The notes: generated by a model from the letters alone, not told the origin. A stretch of DNA of 64,000 bases from Poa pratensis (GCA_947311845.1 CAMZMU010000107.1:39788588-39852587), one strand, 5' to 3'. Numbered from the stretch's first letter, positions 42,845 to 55,805 are shown. Made by a program: numbers and translations.

Positions 42845-42989
42845 CTGCATTTGAAAGAGCATACAACGATATCAGTACCAAAAAAGTTTCATAAAGACCT
42901 GAGTGTACTGTTCGAAAAATTATCTTTAACAAAAGTAAAAGGGGAACCAATCTTGTTAATATAACTAGTTGTACTTTCCTAATTTTTTT

Positions 42990-44029
42990 AGATAAAGAGT
43001 ATATATTAATATCGCGAAGATACCAATTACACCCAGCCTCTGCAACAACGCGTTGCCCTAGCGGCCACACGGATGCAAACAGCTCAGAATAAGAAGAAGA
43101 ATTACAAAAAAGAAAAGTCCCGCTACAGTGATCTAATCCTTGTTATAGCAACTCTAACCCCACCGAAACAGTACCAGAAATCCATCTCCTCCAAAAGCGA
43201 CGGCTCCAAGAAGGAAACATCATCGATCATAGGTTTTCACCCTGAAGGAGGTCCACACTCACGAAAGCAATGCATTCAACAAGGACATTGCCATGCACAA
43301 CCAATTAAGGCCAGACCTTGGATTTTCACCCTGAAAGTTTAGACACTAGAATTCTCCTGTGTTGCCGCCCCCACTTGTCGTTGCTGCTGCTCCAAGTTTC
43401 GAATCACCAAGCCAATCCCTCATCGCCACCATGACTCGAACCACCATTACTAGTTCTTCAAATCTCAGCTTCCATGTCATTCTCCGCACTCTGACTTCAC
43501 CATGGAACAAAAAGACATGTCCACGATGGCAACCGACTGCAGAGCTTTGCAACGCTCCCTCTGAAACCAAACGGTCAGAAAAAAACATGGTTGCGCGCGA
43601 CCGAATCCCACCCGATCCGTGAATCTCTAGGCTTGAGTTCCCAATAGAGTTCGCCGGCGGAGCCTTCCGGAACTCGACACTCCAGCCAGATCGATGAAGA
43701 TGGGTATCAAGTATATCTTCGTCTTGGCGTGAGAGGAATCCAAGGACCGCCACCATTATTCAAACCGAGTCGGCAGCCCCCATGCCACCCGCCGGCAACC
43801 TGCAAGATCTGCCGCTTCAGTAGCAGAGCAGGGTCGACCCTCAACCGGATCTGGCCCAACCACGCAGCGAGGAGGAAACGAGGGCTCCATGAAGAATCCC
43901 AGATCGAAATCTAGGGTTTCGGCCATGACAAGCCCAGCCCCATCTCCGCCGCTGGCCATGGCGCCGTCGGGAAAGGCCTCCACCTCCAGCCCGACCAGGG
44001 GCGCCGCCCTAGTCGCTGCTCGGCGACGC
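42990..44029. repeat. Unclassified GC-richer segment next to LTR element
   Basis: Begins near AAAGAGTATATATTAATATCGCGAAG, which I remember as part of a dispersed grass repeat. It continues with CACCCTGAAGGAGGTCCACA and later ATG-rich, CCG-rich sequence up to the left edge of the element at 44030. Open frames on both strands have no known domain. No terminal repeats were identified. Confidence 0.35.
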
Positions 44030-45394
44030 TACCCCCAAGAGCAAGGGATCACCGTAGCACCTCTCGATGTGGAAGTAAGGTATCGATCCGCAGGAGCAAG
44101 AAGGAAAAGTTATCTATTCCCTACAACTAAAGTGTCACAAGTTTTAGTTGATTATGCACTAAACAAGTTTAAAGAACAAGGTGGTTGATTTGATGGATGG
44201 AAGTTTAATGTAACCAAGCAGAATGTAAAAGTGTCCCAATCCTCTTCAATGCAAGAGGACAAGACAAAGGTTTTCTCTTATAGGAACAATGGACATGGGT
44301 TCATGGGTTCACTTAATCCTCTCTCCCTCATATACTGTGATTATCATGTTATAGATAAAGTACACACAATTGTCATGTTTTAATGGTAGCTTTTATAACG
44401 GCTATATGTCCTAAAACACATAGTTGAAAGAAGTACTCATTTGTGTTGCTAGGTCACCCTCGTAAGGCTAGCGTGGTTGTTGTCACTCCCACATCATACT
44501 CTTCCTTTTTACCCCCGGATAAAGGATGTTGGGCGGTACCGTGTCACTCAATACCTATGCCGTGTCACATCGGCCATCCCGTACCCACATACATCATACT
44601 TCTTAAAGAACAATATTCTATCAAAGCATGACAAGTCATAAAAGTTCCAACACAACAGTAAATGCATAACAAATCATCTCATACCACAATATTCACCACA
44701 AAGGTATTACATAGATGACCGTAATCATGTTCAGCAGCTCATACGGTACTAATTAGTGAAGCTCAAAGAGAGGAGAGATACATAAGTTACCACCACAAAC
44801 CCAAATCCAGGGGGTGGACTACTCCCCCTTCATCATGGAGACGGTGGAGAAGTCGTTGGAGAAGTGGAGACCACCCCGGCAGCGCCCGCCGGAGTTTTCC
44901 CCCTCCAATCTGCAGCTCCTGATCTCCGTTTCGGTGTTTCTGTGTTTCGGCGGCGCTCCTTCCAGAGAACGTCGGGGACCTTTTTTATAGGCGTTTTTAG
45001 GTCAAGACGGAGTCGGTGGACGAAAGATCGACGGCAACGGAGCCACGAGGCCCAAATGAGTGGGCCCCATGCGGCACAGTACCTGGCCGCGTGGGCCACC
45101 CCTTTTCGCCTTGCGGGCTCCGTTTGCTTGATTCCTTCGCTCCTACGTCTTCTTCCTTCCAAAATAACGACCTCTGTATTTTTCCAGATTTTATGACGAC
45201 GTTTGGGTCCCTGAAACATAAAAGGAAAGAAATAGGGTTTTCTGCCTGCGCAGGGTTAATTCCATAAAAATAGGAAACAATTATTTTATTTCCTAAAATC
45301 ATTAAATAACAGTATATAACCCTTATATGATGCAAATATGATTAGAATATAAGTGATATAGTGCAAAGTTCATGTATGCATTTTACATGCATCA
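44030..45394 (-). repeat. 3' LTR, outer 4 bases missing
   Basis: 1365 bp. It matches the LTR at 50485 from TACCCCCAAGAGCAAGG onward, but the terminal TGAT is replaced by ACGC. Confidence 0.9.
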
Positions 45395-47641
45395 ACATCC
45401 CCAAGCTTAACCAATACTCGTCCTCGAGTATGAAGGTGATAAAACTAACATGGGCTTTGCAATATAGCACTAACAATGGATATCAAAGATGATTGCTACT
45501 GCTACATAGAGTCAAATGATTCATTCTTCAAAGGAGTAGCAATATGCAAAATAGTTTATGAAGTGATATCAAGTATTCAATGCAAGGATGTTCAATGATA
45601 GTTCACAAAGTGTAACATAACAGATAGTAATATGGACATTCTTACTTTTGCATACATGTGGTCATAGAGTGATGATGAAAATCTGAATATGTTTGGTGGA
45701 CACTTTGGAAAGATGAATAAGTGAGTAGAGGTAAAGCATGCATAAGTTTCATCTAACCTCCAAACTCTCCTACTTAAGTTAATGATTGCAATGTGGTAAT
45801 ACTTGGTGTCAAGCTCTCATTCCCTATCATAGCATCTTGAATGATTATAGTTTAATGTGAGAGCAAATATGAGTAGTGTGCTTGACAAAGTAAAGGTTGG
45901 TGTCTCATGCCCCTTGAATACAAGTACCTACACCATGAGTTACTCAACTTGGAAAAAGCAAGTTCAAGTTATCTATCATTGTAAGTAATAATAGTATCAT
46001 CAAGAGCGTCAACTGGGGTACCTCTTGTCCCAGGATATGGAACAAGCCCATATCAAAATGACAAGACAAACAAACAAGATGAAAACCTCAACACCCTTTT
46101 TATTTACCATTGGAATAGCTTTTATTGTAAGGTGTGTCATAGATAATTCACCATAGCATGTAAGTAAATTTCCACCATGAATAATGCATGGCTTAGATTA
46201 GCGGCCCAGGCGTCTCTCTAACCATTTATACAAACTCATTCAAACTAAATCATTTCCCCTTATTTCACCATGATAGGCATCCATAGACAAAAGCACATGA
46301 TATCAACTAAATGGAGCATGTTGAAAGCTTTGCATGTGACAGCACATATGGGCTAACTCCCAACCTCGGACATTTATCAAGCCACTAGCATCATAATCTT
46401 AATCACAATGGGTCATGTTTTATTTATAGCAAATAGTAAAAATGTGCATCAAGTTCATGAGAGCTATATAACCAACTTTTCCCACGGCAATCAATAACAT
46501 AATCATTTTCATTCAGAGGTATAGATAACACAAATATCATGATGAACATACTCGGAATAGCATATAGCTAGTAGGTAGATATGGTGGACTCACTGGAATA
46601 ACTTTGGTTGAAGGTGTTGGAAACAAGTTTTGACTTGTTGGAATGTTTGGGCTAGCAAAAGGGAGAAAGTTGACCATCTAGATGCATGCATGAGTGTCCA
46701 TAGAACTAACTAATCCATGTTAAACCAAGTAAAATAACAATCAGCACCAAAACATGAATAAGTTATAGCTCTTCAAAAAGGATTTGCAAACTATTACTCA
46801 TAAACAAGCTCATGAATCATGCAACTATATGTATCATTAAAAATCAACTCAAACATCCCTTTTCCCAATCTTATAAAAGCATCCAACATATTTCAACCCA
46901 TATTTCCAGTAGCTCTCCCATATATAAATGATAGTTGGTGGTCTCTCAAAACAAATCAAACCAAAACAAAACAAAAGACACTCCAAGTTTATGCGATAAA
47001 GTGTTTCGATCGAAAAACAGAAGTTGGACGTGCGCAAACCGAGAGTGTGTAGGTCCAGCGGGGTTGTCTTCACATCCCCAAGCTTATGGTCTTCACCATC
47101 CTTGGATAACTCTTGGTGCATCTCCTCCAATCCCTGTGAAAAAACTTCAAAACACCGTTTCTCCCATTTCTTTTCTGTGGGGTGCATTAATAGTGATAAA
47201 CAAATAGGTTTCTTGCTGCATATAATCCTTGAACAAAAATTCATATGAGATGTCCAGAAAGTGTATAATGTTGTATGCCTACTCATAAACTCAATTGGAT
47301 CAAAAAGATTCAACTTAAAAGCTCAAAGCATGCATCAAACAAAATGGGACAGAATCTGTCCAGAAAAACAGCAGCGGCAAAACGTATTTTTCTACCCTAC
47401 CAAATTTTCTCGAAAATTCCGAAACAATTCATGCATACAGAGGATGAAAAGTTACAACTACAGTTCAAATATGAGCTCATTCGGAGTTACAGAATAAGAA
47501 CTAAAAATCATACCGTGCACTGATTCGTGCAGGAATAAAATCTCCGAACGCTATAAGCAACTCTTTCAAACCAAAAAGGGTAAAACTTGGCACTTTATTG
47601 AAAATTCCAGAACCTAAATTGTTGTTTATCGAAGATGAAGC

Positions 47642-48430
47642 TCATGAGGGAGCTTGAACTTTGATATGCCCCTCTTTCTTGGAAAGTGTTCCATGCACAA
47701 TACCAGGGTCCCATGTTGCTCTCAAGCCAATGAAGATAATAGTCAAGTTGAGACCTGGTAGAGAGAGAAACAAAACACAAAGGTAATAACAACGAAGTCT
47801 AACCTTCTTTCTATGCATTGGCATTTTGTATATGAATGAAGTTTTCCAATGCATATTAACAAAAGTTACTTGCAGCCCATAATTATTAGTAGCATAAAGA
47901 GGGTTCTCATAACCTCCTCTCTCATAATAGTTGCAAGTAATAGAAGTGTATTCAACCATATAACCAATAGGATCTTCCAATTTAGATAATTTAGGCACAT
48001 AAAGAGGATCATTAACTTTATTTTGGAATTCATTAGCATGCTTCCCTCTTTCAAAATAGTTATTAAGATCAATATCAAGTTTAATATCATGGTTGCAACA
48101 AAGATTTGGAACTAAAGATAATTGCAAACCACATAAGTATTTCTCAACATAAGCAAATTTCTCCTCTATGGTGTTATTAGGAGAATTCAGGAACAAAGTA
48201 GGACTCTTATTAGTAAGAGTATTTTCACCAACAGCAAGTATATCATTTTTATCCTCACATAAAGTAGTAACAAGTTCTAAACATGGAGGATTATCAATAA
48301 GCATTGGACCATCATCTAAAGCATTATCATATAACATATTTAAGCAACACTCCTCATTATCATCAATAAGTTCACTAGTAGCATTAAATAGTAAAGGAGC
48401 ATTATTACTTTCATCATAATAGCATGGGTC
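47642..48430 (-). pseudogene. C-terminal conserved region of the element's Gag-type ORF
   Basis: Reads on from the upstream ORF after a frameshift near 48500. Blocks in order: VLYDDPCYYDESNNAPLLF, YDNALDDGPMLIDN (about 48308-48330), GYMVEYTSITCNYYERGGY, and IYKMPMHRKKVRLRCYYL (about 47810-47835). The same blocks appear in the element at 11794-19178. There is no zinc knuckle, protease motif or transmembrane pattern in it. The function is unknown to me; a conserved accessory or structural role is inference. Confidence 0.75.
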
Positions 48431-49539
48431 ATCATAAAGAACTCGAACATGATAAACAAGTTGTATATTAAAGGGATGGTTTTGGGTAATCCCCCCATAA
48501 CTATGACAAGTTTCATGAGGATGATTGTAATTATTAGCATGATCATTTTGGAATTAGTACCAAAGAGATTTTCAATATCAAAAGTACTATGCTTTTCCCA
48601 ATCATGATCACTACTATAAGTAACAGGCATAGGATCATCATCGAATTCAGACTCATCAGCAACAACTATAATAGGAGCAACATGCTTAGGGGAGGATACC
48701 GTTTTCTCTTTTTCATTAATAAGAGTAAAACAAACATTAGTCCTCTCATATTTTGGTAAGGTAGTTCCATCTTTTATAATATTTTGTATGTAAGTGTTGG
48801 CATGGCAATTATTAACACAATAGAGATAACATCCATGTAACACGCTATTCATATCAAAAGCACTCATATCTAACGAAAAAGTTTTTCTTGATAACTCTTC
48901 ACACCCCAAAAATAATGTAAGTTCATCATGTTGATTAGGAGTGATCATGTTATCACACCCCGCAATATCCTTATTAGAGGCTGAGCATTGGAATTTGAAA
49001 TGCCCCTCTTTATAGCAAAGTTCACAAACAAAAGGATATATGGCACAAACTTTTGCACCAAGATCATGTAGAGCCTTGCTCCACATTCTAGTTTTTTCAT
49101 TCTTATGATGGATACAATATTCTTCTTCGATTTGATTCTTTTCACAAGGTCTAAGTGCTCCACAAAAATTAACATGCTTATAAGAAATAGTATTTTCAGA
49201 AGTTTGAGCATGTTTATTGCAATCATTAATAGCAATTTTATTTTCCATGCAAGTGTCTTTAAAAGGTCCGTTATACTTGTCCCAATTTTCTTTAGGAACA
49301 TTCATATGAGAAGCAAAGGTTTTACAACAATTAACCATAATTTGAGAATCAAGACCAAATTTAGCACCAAGCTCATGAAAACTAGCAGTTTCAGCGAAAG
49401 ACTTAACGCAAGCATGCTCATAGTTTATACCTGATTCTTTACCTTTGTCGTTATCCCAATCTTCAGTATTGCGTTGAATTGTTTCAAGAAGATCCCATTT
49501 AGCTTCAACCTTCTTACTTGTGAAAGAACCCCTGAACAC
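48340..49539 (-). pseudogene. Gag nucleocapsid part with CCHC zinc knuckle
   Basis: Overlaps the end of the capsid frame and continues the same protein after a shift near 49530. It carries CELCYKEGHFKFQC, a CX2CX4HX4C zinc knuckle that binds RNA, at about 48970-49030. It is rich in Cys, Asn and Lys and otherwise unlike autonomous Gag proteins. The frame breaks again near 48500, after HSTFDIENLFGTNS. Together with its neighbours it would make one polyprotein of nearly 900 residues. Confidence 0.78.
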
Positions 49540-50312
49540 GCATCTAGATGATCCTTGTAATGACCTGAAAGTCTTGCATAAAAATTAGTAACAATTATTT
49601 CCTTAGGAAGCTCATGGTTAGGACATTTGAGTATTAATGTTTTCAGTCTTCCCCAAGCTTGAGCAATGCTTTCTCTATCATGAGGATAAAAATTGAAAAT
49701 GTAACTCCTAGCTAGTTGCACTTCATGAAGAGGACAAAATTTAGAGTAAAAGAGAGATTCAAGATGTTTCCAATTCGAAGGACGATCATCCAGCATCCTA
49801 TACCACTCCTTTGCTTTGTCCTTAAGTGAAAATGGAAATAATTTCCTCATGAAATCTTCTCTTGATAAACCTGCAACCTTAAACAACTCACAAAGTTCTG
49901 TAAGTTTCAACAAGTGATCTTGTGGATGGACTGTTCCATCCCCTGCATAACGTTCATCCATAACCATTTCAACGATTTCCATAGGTATTTCAAAAGGAAT
50001 ACTTTCAGCGGGTGGATTTAGAATATCACAAGCATCCTTAGAATTATCACATATAGGAGACAAAGTATTATCAAAGCAATTTTTCTCCTTCAAAGCTGGG
50101 AAACCAAAAATATCCTTTTCATAAAAACTAGCTTCCCCAAGCTTAGGCTTTTCCATAGCATTAGCAATAGTGTGCAAAGAATTTATAGTAACAACATTGC
50201 TGCCATCATGCAAATCATTTTCCATAGATTTTTTAATTTTCTGCTCAAACACATCATGTCCTAACTCAAGATAAATTTCATAAAGCTCTCTAATTTCTTT
50301 GTTGTTTTCCAT
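49425..50312 (-). pseudogene. Gag capsid part of Athila-like element
   Basis: The Met at 50312 (MENNKEIRELYEIYLELGHD) is 145 bases after the primer site, a natural start. The Retrotrans_gag core is clear: HLLKLTELCELFKVAGLSRE, then FPFSLKDKAKEWYRMLDDRP, SNWKHLESLFYSKFCP and PHDRESIAQAWGRLKTLI. This packages element RNA into particles. The frame is lost after SGHYKDHLDAC, where one base shift passes the reading to the zinc-knuckle frame. Confidence 0.88.
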
Positions 50313-50456
50313 TTTCTAATTTTTATGGGTTTTTGATATATATAAAACTAATGAGAAAACTCACAACCAAACAAGTTTAAAGGAACCTCCCCAAGCTTAG
50401 ATGATTGCAAGATATAAAGTCTAGTGCACACAAGAATAGAAAATTAAGCGCTACGC

Positions 50457-50474
50457 TCCCCGGCAACGGCGCCA
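50457..50474 (-). promoter_or_regulatory. Primer-binding site, tRNA-Asp type
   Basis: TGGCGCCGTTGCCGGGGA on the minus strand, 10 bases from the LTR at 50485. It is identical to the site of the element at 11794-19178. Confidence 0.88.
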
Positions 50475-50484
50475 GAAAAGTACT

Positions 50485-51861
50485 TGATTACCCCCAAGAG
50501 CAAGGGATCACCGTAGCACCTCTCAATGTGGAAGTAAGGTATCGATCCGCAGGAGCAAGAAGGAAAAGTTATCTATTCCCTACAACTAAAGTGTCACAAG
50601 TTTTAGTTGATTATGCACTAAACAAGTTTAAAGAACAAGGTGGTTGATTTGATGGATGGAAGTTTAATGTAACCAAGCAGGAATGTAAAAGTGTCCCAAT
50701 CCTCTTCAATGCAACAGGACAAGACAAAGGTTTTCTCTTATAGGAACAATGGACATGGGTTCATGGGTTCACTTAATCCTCTCTCCCTCATCTACTGTGA
50801 TTATCATGTTATAGATAAAGTACACACAATTGTCATGTTTTAATGGTAGCTTTTATAACGGCTATATGTCCTAAAACACATAGTTGAAAGAAGTACTCAT
50901 TTGTGTTGCTAGGTCACCCTCGTAAGGCTAGCGTGATTGTTGTCACTCCCACATCATACTCTTCCTTTTTACCCCCGAATAAAGGATGTTGGGCGGTACC
51001 GTGTCACTCAATACCTATGCCGTGTCACATCGGCCATCCCGTACCCACATACATCATACTTCTTAGAGAACAATATTCTATCAAAGCATGACAAGTCATA
51101 AAAGTTCCAACACAACAGTAAATGCATAACAAATCATCTCCTACCACAATATTCACCACAAAGGTATTACATAGATGACCGTAATCATGTTCAGCAGCTC
51201 ATACGGTACTAATTAGTGAAGCTCAAAGAGAGGAGAGATACATAAGTTACCACCACAAACCCAAATCCAAGGGGTGGACTACTCCCCCTTCATCATGGAG
51301 ATGGTGGAGAAGTCGTTGGAGAAGATGGAGACCACCCCGGCAGCGCCTCGCCGGAGTTTACCCCCTCCAATCTGCAGCTCCTGATCTCCGTTTCGGTGTT
51401 TCTGTGTTTCGGCGGCGCTCCTTCCAGAGAACGTCGGGGGACCTTTTTTATAGGCGTTTTTAGGTCAAGACGGAGTCGGTGGACGAAAGATCGACGGCAA
51501 CGGAGCCACGAGGCCCAAATGAGTGGGCCCCACGCGGCCACAGTACCTGGCCGCGTGGGCCACCCCCTTTTCGCCTTGCGGGATCCGTTTGCTTGATACC
51601 TTCGCTCCTACGTCTTCTTCCTTCCAAAATAACGACCGCTGTATTTTTCCAGGATTTTATGACGACGTTTGGGTCCCTGAAACATAAAAGGAAAGAAATA
51701 GGATTTTCTGCCTGCGCAGAGTTAATTCCATAAAAATAGGAAACAATTATTTTATTTCCTAAAATCATTAAATAACAGTAATATAACCCTTATATGATGC
51801 AAATATGATTAGAATATAAGTGATATAGTGCAAAGTTCATGTATGCATTTTACATGCATCA
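50485..51861 (-). repeat. 5' LTR
   Basis: 1377 bp, plus-strand ends TGATTACCCCC and ACATGCATCA. A GC-rich segment (51290-51600) gives small repeated open frames that are not genes. Confidence 0.92.
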
Positions 51862-52354
51862 CCATGTAGGAAACATCGAATCCCATTAACTTCTTGTTAA
51901 TCGTCAACCACCTCGCCATCTCTAAATTTAGATTCATTTTCTCAACGAGCTGCTCGCGAGCGCTCGCGAAACTTAACGAACCGAGCCGAGCTTTATATTT
52001 AGCTCGTTAGCCTTAATGAGCTTAAAGATTCGAGGCTTAACGATCACGAGTCTTAACGAGCCGAGCCTTAACGAGCCGAATAGCTCATTAGTCCAGCCCT
52101 AATCACAACCACCAAAATCGGCATTTCCGAATCACATCACAACCACCACTAAATCACATCCGCAACCAAATTCACATGCATACTTCATATTCAACACTAA
52201 CAATACCAAATTATAGAACATTTCACAAATAAGGGACCAAAAATAATAGTGGCATTTCACCAAACACCTTTCGTGCATGGCGGTTAACGGATGGGAGGGG
52301 AGGGAGAAGGCGGCGGGTGAGCTCACCAGGAGGGGCGTGGCGGCTTGGATGAGT
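51862..52354. repeat. Flank with short TTAACGAGC-type repeats
   Basis: 51960-52090 contains several spaced variants of CTTAACGAGCCGAG and AGCTCGTTAG, plus a palindromic GAGCGCTCGCGA. No terminal inverted repeat or coding region was found. The segment 52265-52350 is GC-rich and continues, across the CACTA insertion, into 54944 onward. Confidence 0.5.
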
Positions 52355-54943
52355 CACTAGTACAGAACGACACATCGGAAACGGGCCAAAAACCCCATCA
52401 GGAACGGAGAAAGGGTCCGTGTCCCCGACCCTGTCACTGGTGTGAACGGCTCATCGGCAACGGAGGCAAATCTCTGTTTCCAATAAATTGCAAACTGTTG
52501 TTTTATTTAACCGTTTCCGATGTGATGATTAAATATTAAAAAAAAATAGCCGACTGCGAGCCGAGTCGGCTCACAGCAGCAATTAATGCGTATAGCCGGC
52601 TCACAGCTGGACTGCAGCAGCAATCAATACAGCCGGCTCAAAAAAGCAATCTGACTGGTGGTTCATTTCAGAATATAATAAGGAGCATCCAATTACACAT
52701 AGGAACGGGTAAAATGCATAAAAGGTGTATACACAGAAAAGGTAAAAACTGAATATAGAACACAACTACCGTCTAACAGCAATCCACCCAAGTTGCACTT
52801 GCACCCGTAGTATAAACTGCAACGGAAAAGGCCGACTTCTTGCATCCGACAGCTTATCTGGTTCGGAGAAGGCAGCGTTGCTGCAGCTACAACGCGATGA
52901 ACTTTGACACTATAAATGGTGAGCCGTGTGCAGAGTTGATGTGCTCCTTCACACAGGTAAGCATCATGGCCATGTTGTTCAGAGGAGCAAAGTTCAGCAC
53001 TTACATATCGCTCTTGCAGCTGTCAAATGGAATTAATCAATTAAGAATCATAATATGTTCCAAATTTAACTATAGTAATATTCTAGTAGCAAAACAGGAA
53101 AAGAACAACAACGATGATGACAGTTGTCTCAAGAGTATGTACTAGTTCAAGAGTATGTATCACAAATTTACTTACTAAGCATTTAGTTACCAGCTAGCTT
53201 CTAACTGAAGTTCAAATAAACCATATGCAGGAAATTATAAGATATCTTCTCAAAGCGTATGTATCACAAATTTAGTTACTAGGTATTTAGAAAAAGAGAG
53301 GAACAACTCACAAGGTTATAAATGCACATAAGCGCTAACACTCTGATTTCAGAACGCAACTTATGTATCTACATTCAAGTACAAAAAAATAACAACATCA
53401 CGGGTGGCCAAAGCACTAGCTAACCAGACATTTAACAACGATATCCACTGTACTAAAATCAAATATTTGCAATTAAGGGTTGGTATTTACTCTATCAGAA
53501 TAGGTAAGGCAACAAATATGAACCATCTAGATGTTGTTCAAACTGAAATTGCATCAAACTGACAGAAAAGTCAGGAGTTTATCAGGTCGTTCAAACTGAG
53601 GAGAATAAATCCGACATAGAATGTGACAAACCAAGTCTTGTGCTGCTGCTTGCGGTTCTGTCAGACCTGCAAACTTATACGATCAAACTGATATTATTTA
53701 TGAGTTAAATCTATAAGAACAAAGCTGTCTTTAGACCTGCAAACTGATACGATCAAAGTTATAAACAAGAATTTTGCAAGGTTTGTCTACACTAATTTTG
53801 CTAGTTAAGTTTATTTATTTTGGCTTGCTGCAATCTAAAGAGCATCACAAAACAATTCGAAATTGGATCAGAAGTTCAGAGCTTGCAAGATTAGTGAATA
53901 AATCCTGCTTATCCTTGTATAAACAAGAGCAAATTATCTGCACATGTATCACCCAAGCTACCACAAGATATCTAGCACTAGCTAGCAGCCGCCCAAACAA
54001 GCATCTATTAAACCAAGTATACAGAAACTACTTGCAGCAGTTGCAATTCTTCTCCCACAAAAACAGAAAAACCTACAACTGGATGTACAAGTAGATACAA
54101 ATCAAGGTGAGATATTCTCGGCATGCAGTAGCTTGTATGACGCTGACATGAAGGAAACAGTGCAGATCAAGTAATTTGGTCTCACCTGCAGCACACGAGC
54201 CGAGTTGAGAACGGCCGGTGGGAGGAGCAGCAGGATACAGGTCAGGGAGGTGGCCGGTGAAGACGGACGGTAGCAGCACGCTGGGCTTGAGGTCCGGCCG
54301 CGTCCAAGGCCTGTCCGCCGAGGTGGACCACCACCTACGCCGCAAACCCTAGGTCATGGGCGCGCCGCGGTCCAGCCAGCTCAACGGAACGCGCATCACT
54401 GCACACGGGCGAGCCAGCCAGCCGTGACGCCGTTGCTCCTGGGCAGCGGGGCATCTCTCTCCGGCAAGGCTGATGCGCGGCCGTCGATCTGGTGCTCACC
54501 GGCGTCGATCCGCATCAGCTCGTCCCTGTCGGCGTCGGAGGAGAGCTGCAACTGGCGGAGGGGAGGAGTAGTTGACGGAGGAGAAGGCGGCGCGGAGGGG
54601 AGAAGGGGACGGTGGTGGGGAGAAGTGGATCGAGGCCGGATGCGGGAAGAGAAGGCGAGCGTGCGGGCGAGAGAGAGGATAAGGAGAGAGAATTAGGGGC
54701 TGCGCTGCGGGGATAGGGTTTGGGTATTTATATGAATAAAATTAATTTGCACACGGAGCTTAAATTCCACCGTTGCCAATATATCGGAAACAGTTAAAAA
54801 AAATTGTCCGTTGCCGATGTGTCGCGAATTCTGTACCGGATAGCCGCGGAATTTTTTTAACCGTTGCCTTCGTGAGCGCGGACTGTTGCCTTTTTGCTGC
54901 CGTTTCCATTGAGGGGTATCCTTTGTGTCGTTCTGTACTAGTG
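52355..54943. mobile_element. Complete non-autonomous CACTA element with 20-bp perfect TIRs
   Basis: The left end CACTAGTACAGAACGACACA has an exact inverted copy at 54924-54943. The target duplication is AGT (52352-52354 and 54944-54946). Subterminal repeats use ATCGGAAACGG and GTTGCCGATGTG, unlike the GTGGCGCACC type of the other elements. Length 2589 bp. No transposase domain was found. 54190-54700 is GC-rich and looks like a captured 5' gene region on the minus strand, with a donor-like CTGCAG/GTGAGA near 54186. Confidence 0.95.
54180..54710 (-). pseudogene. GC-rich gene-5'-end-like segment within CACTA element
   Basis: On the minus strand CCTAATTCTCTCTCC and other pyrimidine-rich 5'UTR-like sequence is followed by GC-rich sequence with ATG codons (for example ATGCGGATCGACGCCG near 54510) and ends at a GTGAGACC donor at 54185. 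Open frames on both strands lack known domains. It may be a captured exon or an element promoter; the product is not recognised. Confidence 0.35.
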
Positions 54944-54946
54944 AGT

Positions 54947-55460
54947 AGGCCGGGGCCGGCGTGGGGTGGTCGGGGCACGACGGCATGGAGGAGGACGCCA
55001 AGGCCGGCGTCGGGTGGTCGGGGCACGGCGGGGCTGAGCAGCATGCGAGTGGGCGGCGGCGCACGGGGTGGGCGGCGGGTAGGGGCGTGCGAGGCTGCGG
55101 CGACGGCGGCGGTCCGGGATGCTGGGCAGTGGGCGGGGAGGCGGCGCGGGGCGATGGAGGATAGAGGGGACGGCGCGGCAGGGGGTGGCGGGCGGGGAGG
55201 CGGCGGGTTGGGGCGAATGGGGCGGGGCGGCGCGGGGCGGGGTGGCGGCCGACGGCGGCGGCGAATGGGGACGGCGGCGCGGCAGGAGGTTAGGGTTAGA
55301 GAGAGAGGAGGCGCGGGTGGGGGAAAGGGAAAGAGAGAGAGGCCCGGCCGGTAAGTGGACCGGCCACACTTACCGCTGGCGGACGGGCCGAGTGTCCGCC
55401 AGCGGTATATGGTTACCCCTTGCGCACGGCGAGCTTTGTCCGCCAGCGGTATTTTTTTAA
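54947..55460. repeat. GC-rich segment with CCGCTGGCGGAC inverted repeats
   Basis: Continues the target of the CACTA insertion. At its right edge TACCGCTGGCGGAC (55371-55384) and GTCCGCCAGCGGTA (55394-55407, again at 55438-55451) form inverted and direct repeats of CACTA subterminal type. The rest is G-rich low complexity whose open frames (Pro/Arg-rich or Gly-rich) I reject as genes. It could be the remains of an older CACTA element. Confidence 0.5.
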
Positions 55461-55805
55461 ATTTTCTGTTTTGTTTTTTTATTCTGTTTTTTTTTGTTAT
55501 TATTTAGTATTTTCAAGTACAGTTGTGCATAGCGAAAGAGGTTGTGTGCATATAAATAAATATTCATACACATCATTGTTCAAAACATCTTAATTAAATT
55601 ACAACTTTTTTGCAATAACACACACACACATGTGTGTCATCTCGCGCTTTTCTCTTAGCGTTTGGCCTTCTTCTTGCCTTTTTTGGTCTTAGTTGCATAA
55701 TTCAGCCCCACATTATGACCTCTTCTTAAGAATGGAAGACCTCCTTTCGTGGGTAGCGTAGTTCTGCTTCTTCTTGATGTGTATGGCATGTTATCATTAC
55801 TGGGT

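Larger units (their letters stand above)
44030..51861 (-). mobile_element. Non-autonomous Athila-like LTR retrotransposon, gag only
   Basis: LTRs at 44030-45394 and 50485-51861, a tRNA-Asp-type primer site at 50457-50474 and a polypurine tract (AAGCTTGGGGATG on the minus strand) beside 45394 define a minus-strand element of 7.8 kb. The internal region codes only for a long Gag-type protein (50312 to about 47650). 45395-47600 is noncoding. There is no protease, RT or integrase. The two LTRs differ at only a few positions per few hundred bases by eye, so it is young. The right flank is CCATG; the left flank has no matching duplication and the left LTR lacks its first 4 bases. Confidence 0.9.

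Noticed and set aside
43889..44188. Open frame joining GC-rich flank to the LTR at 44030
   Set aside because: The frame runs across the edge of a retrotransposon LTR; the second half is LTR sequence also present at 50485.
54938..55369. Proline/arginine-rich 143-residue open frame
   Set aside because: G-rich low-complexity sequence with all frames open; no domain or codon structure.
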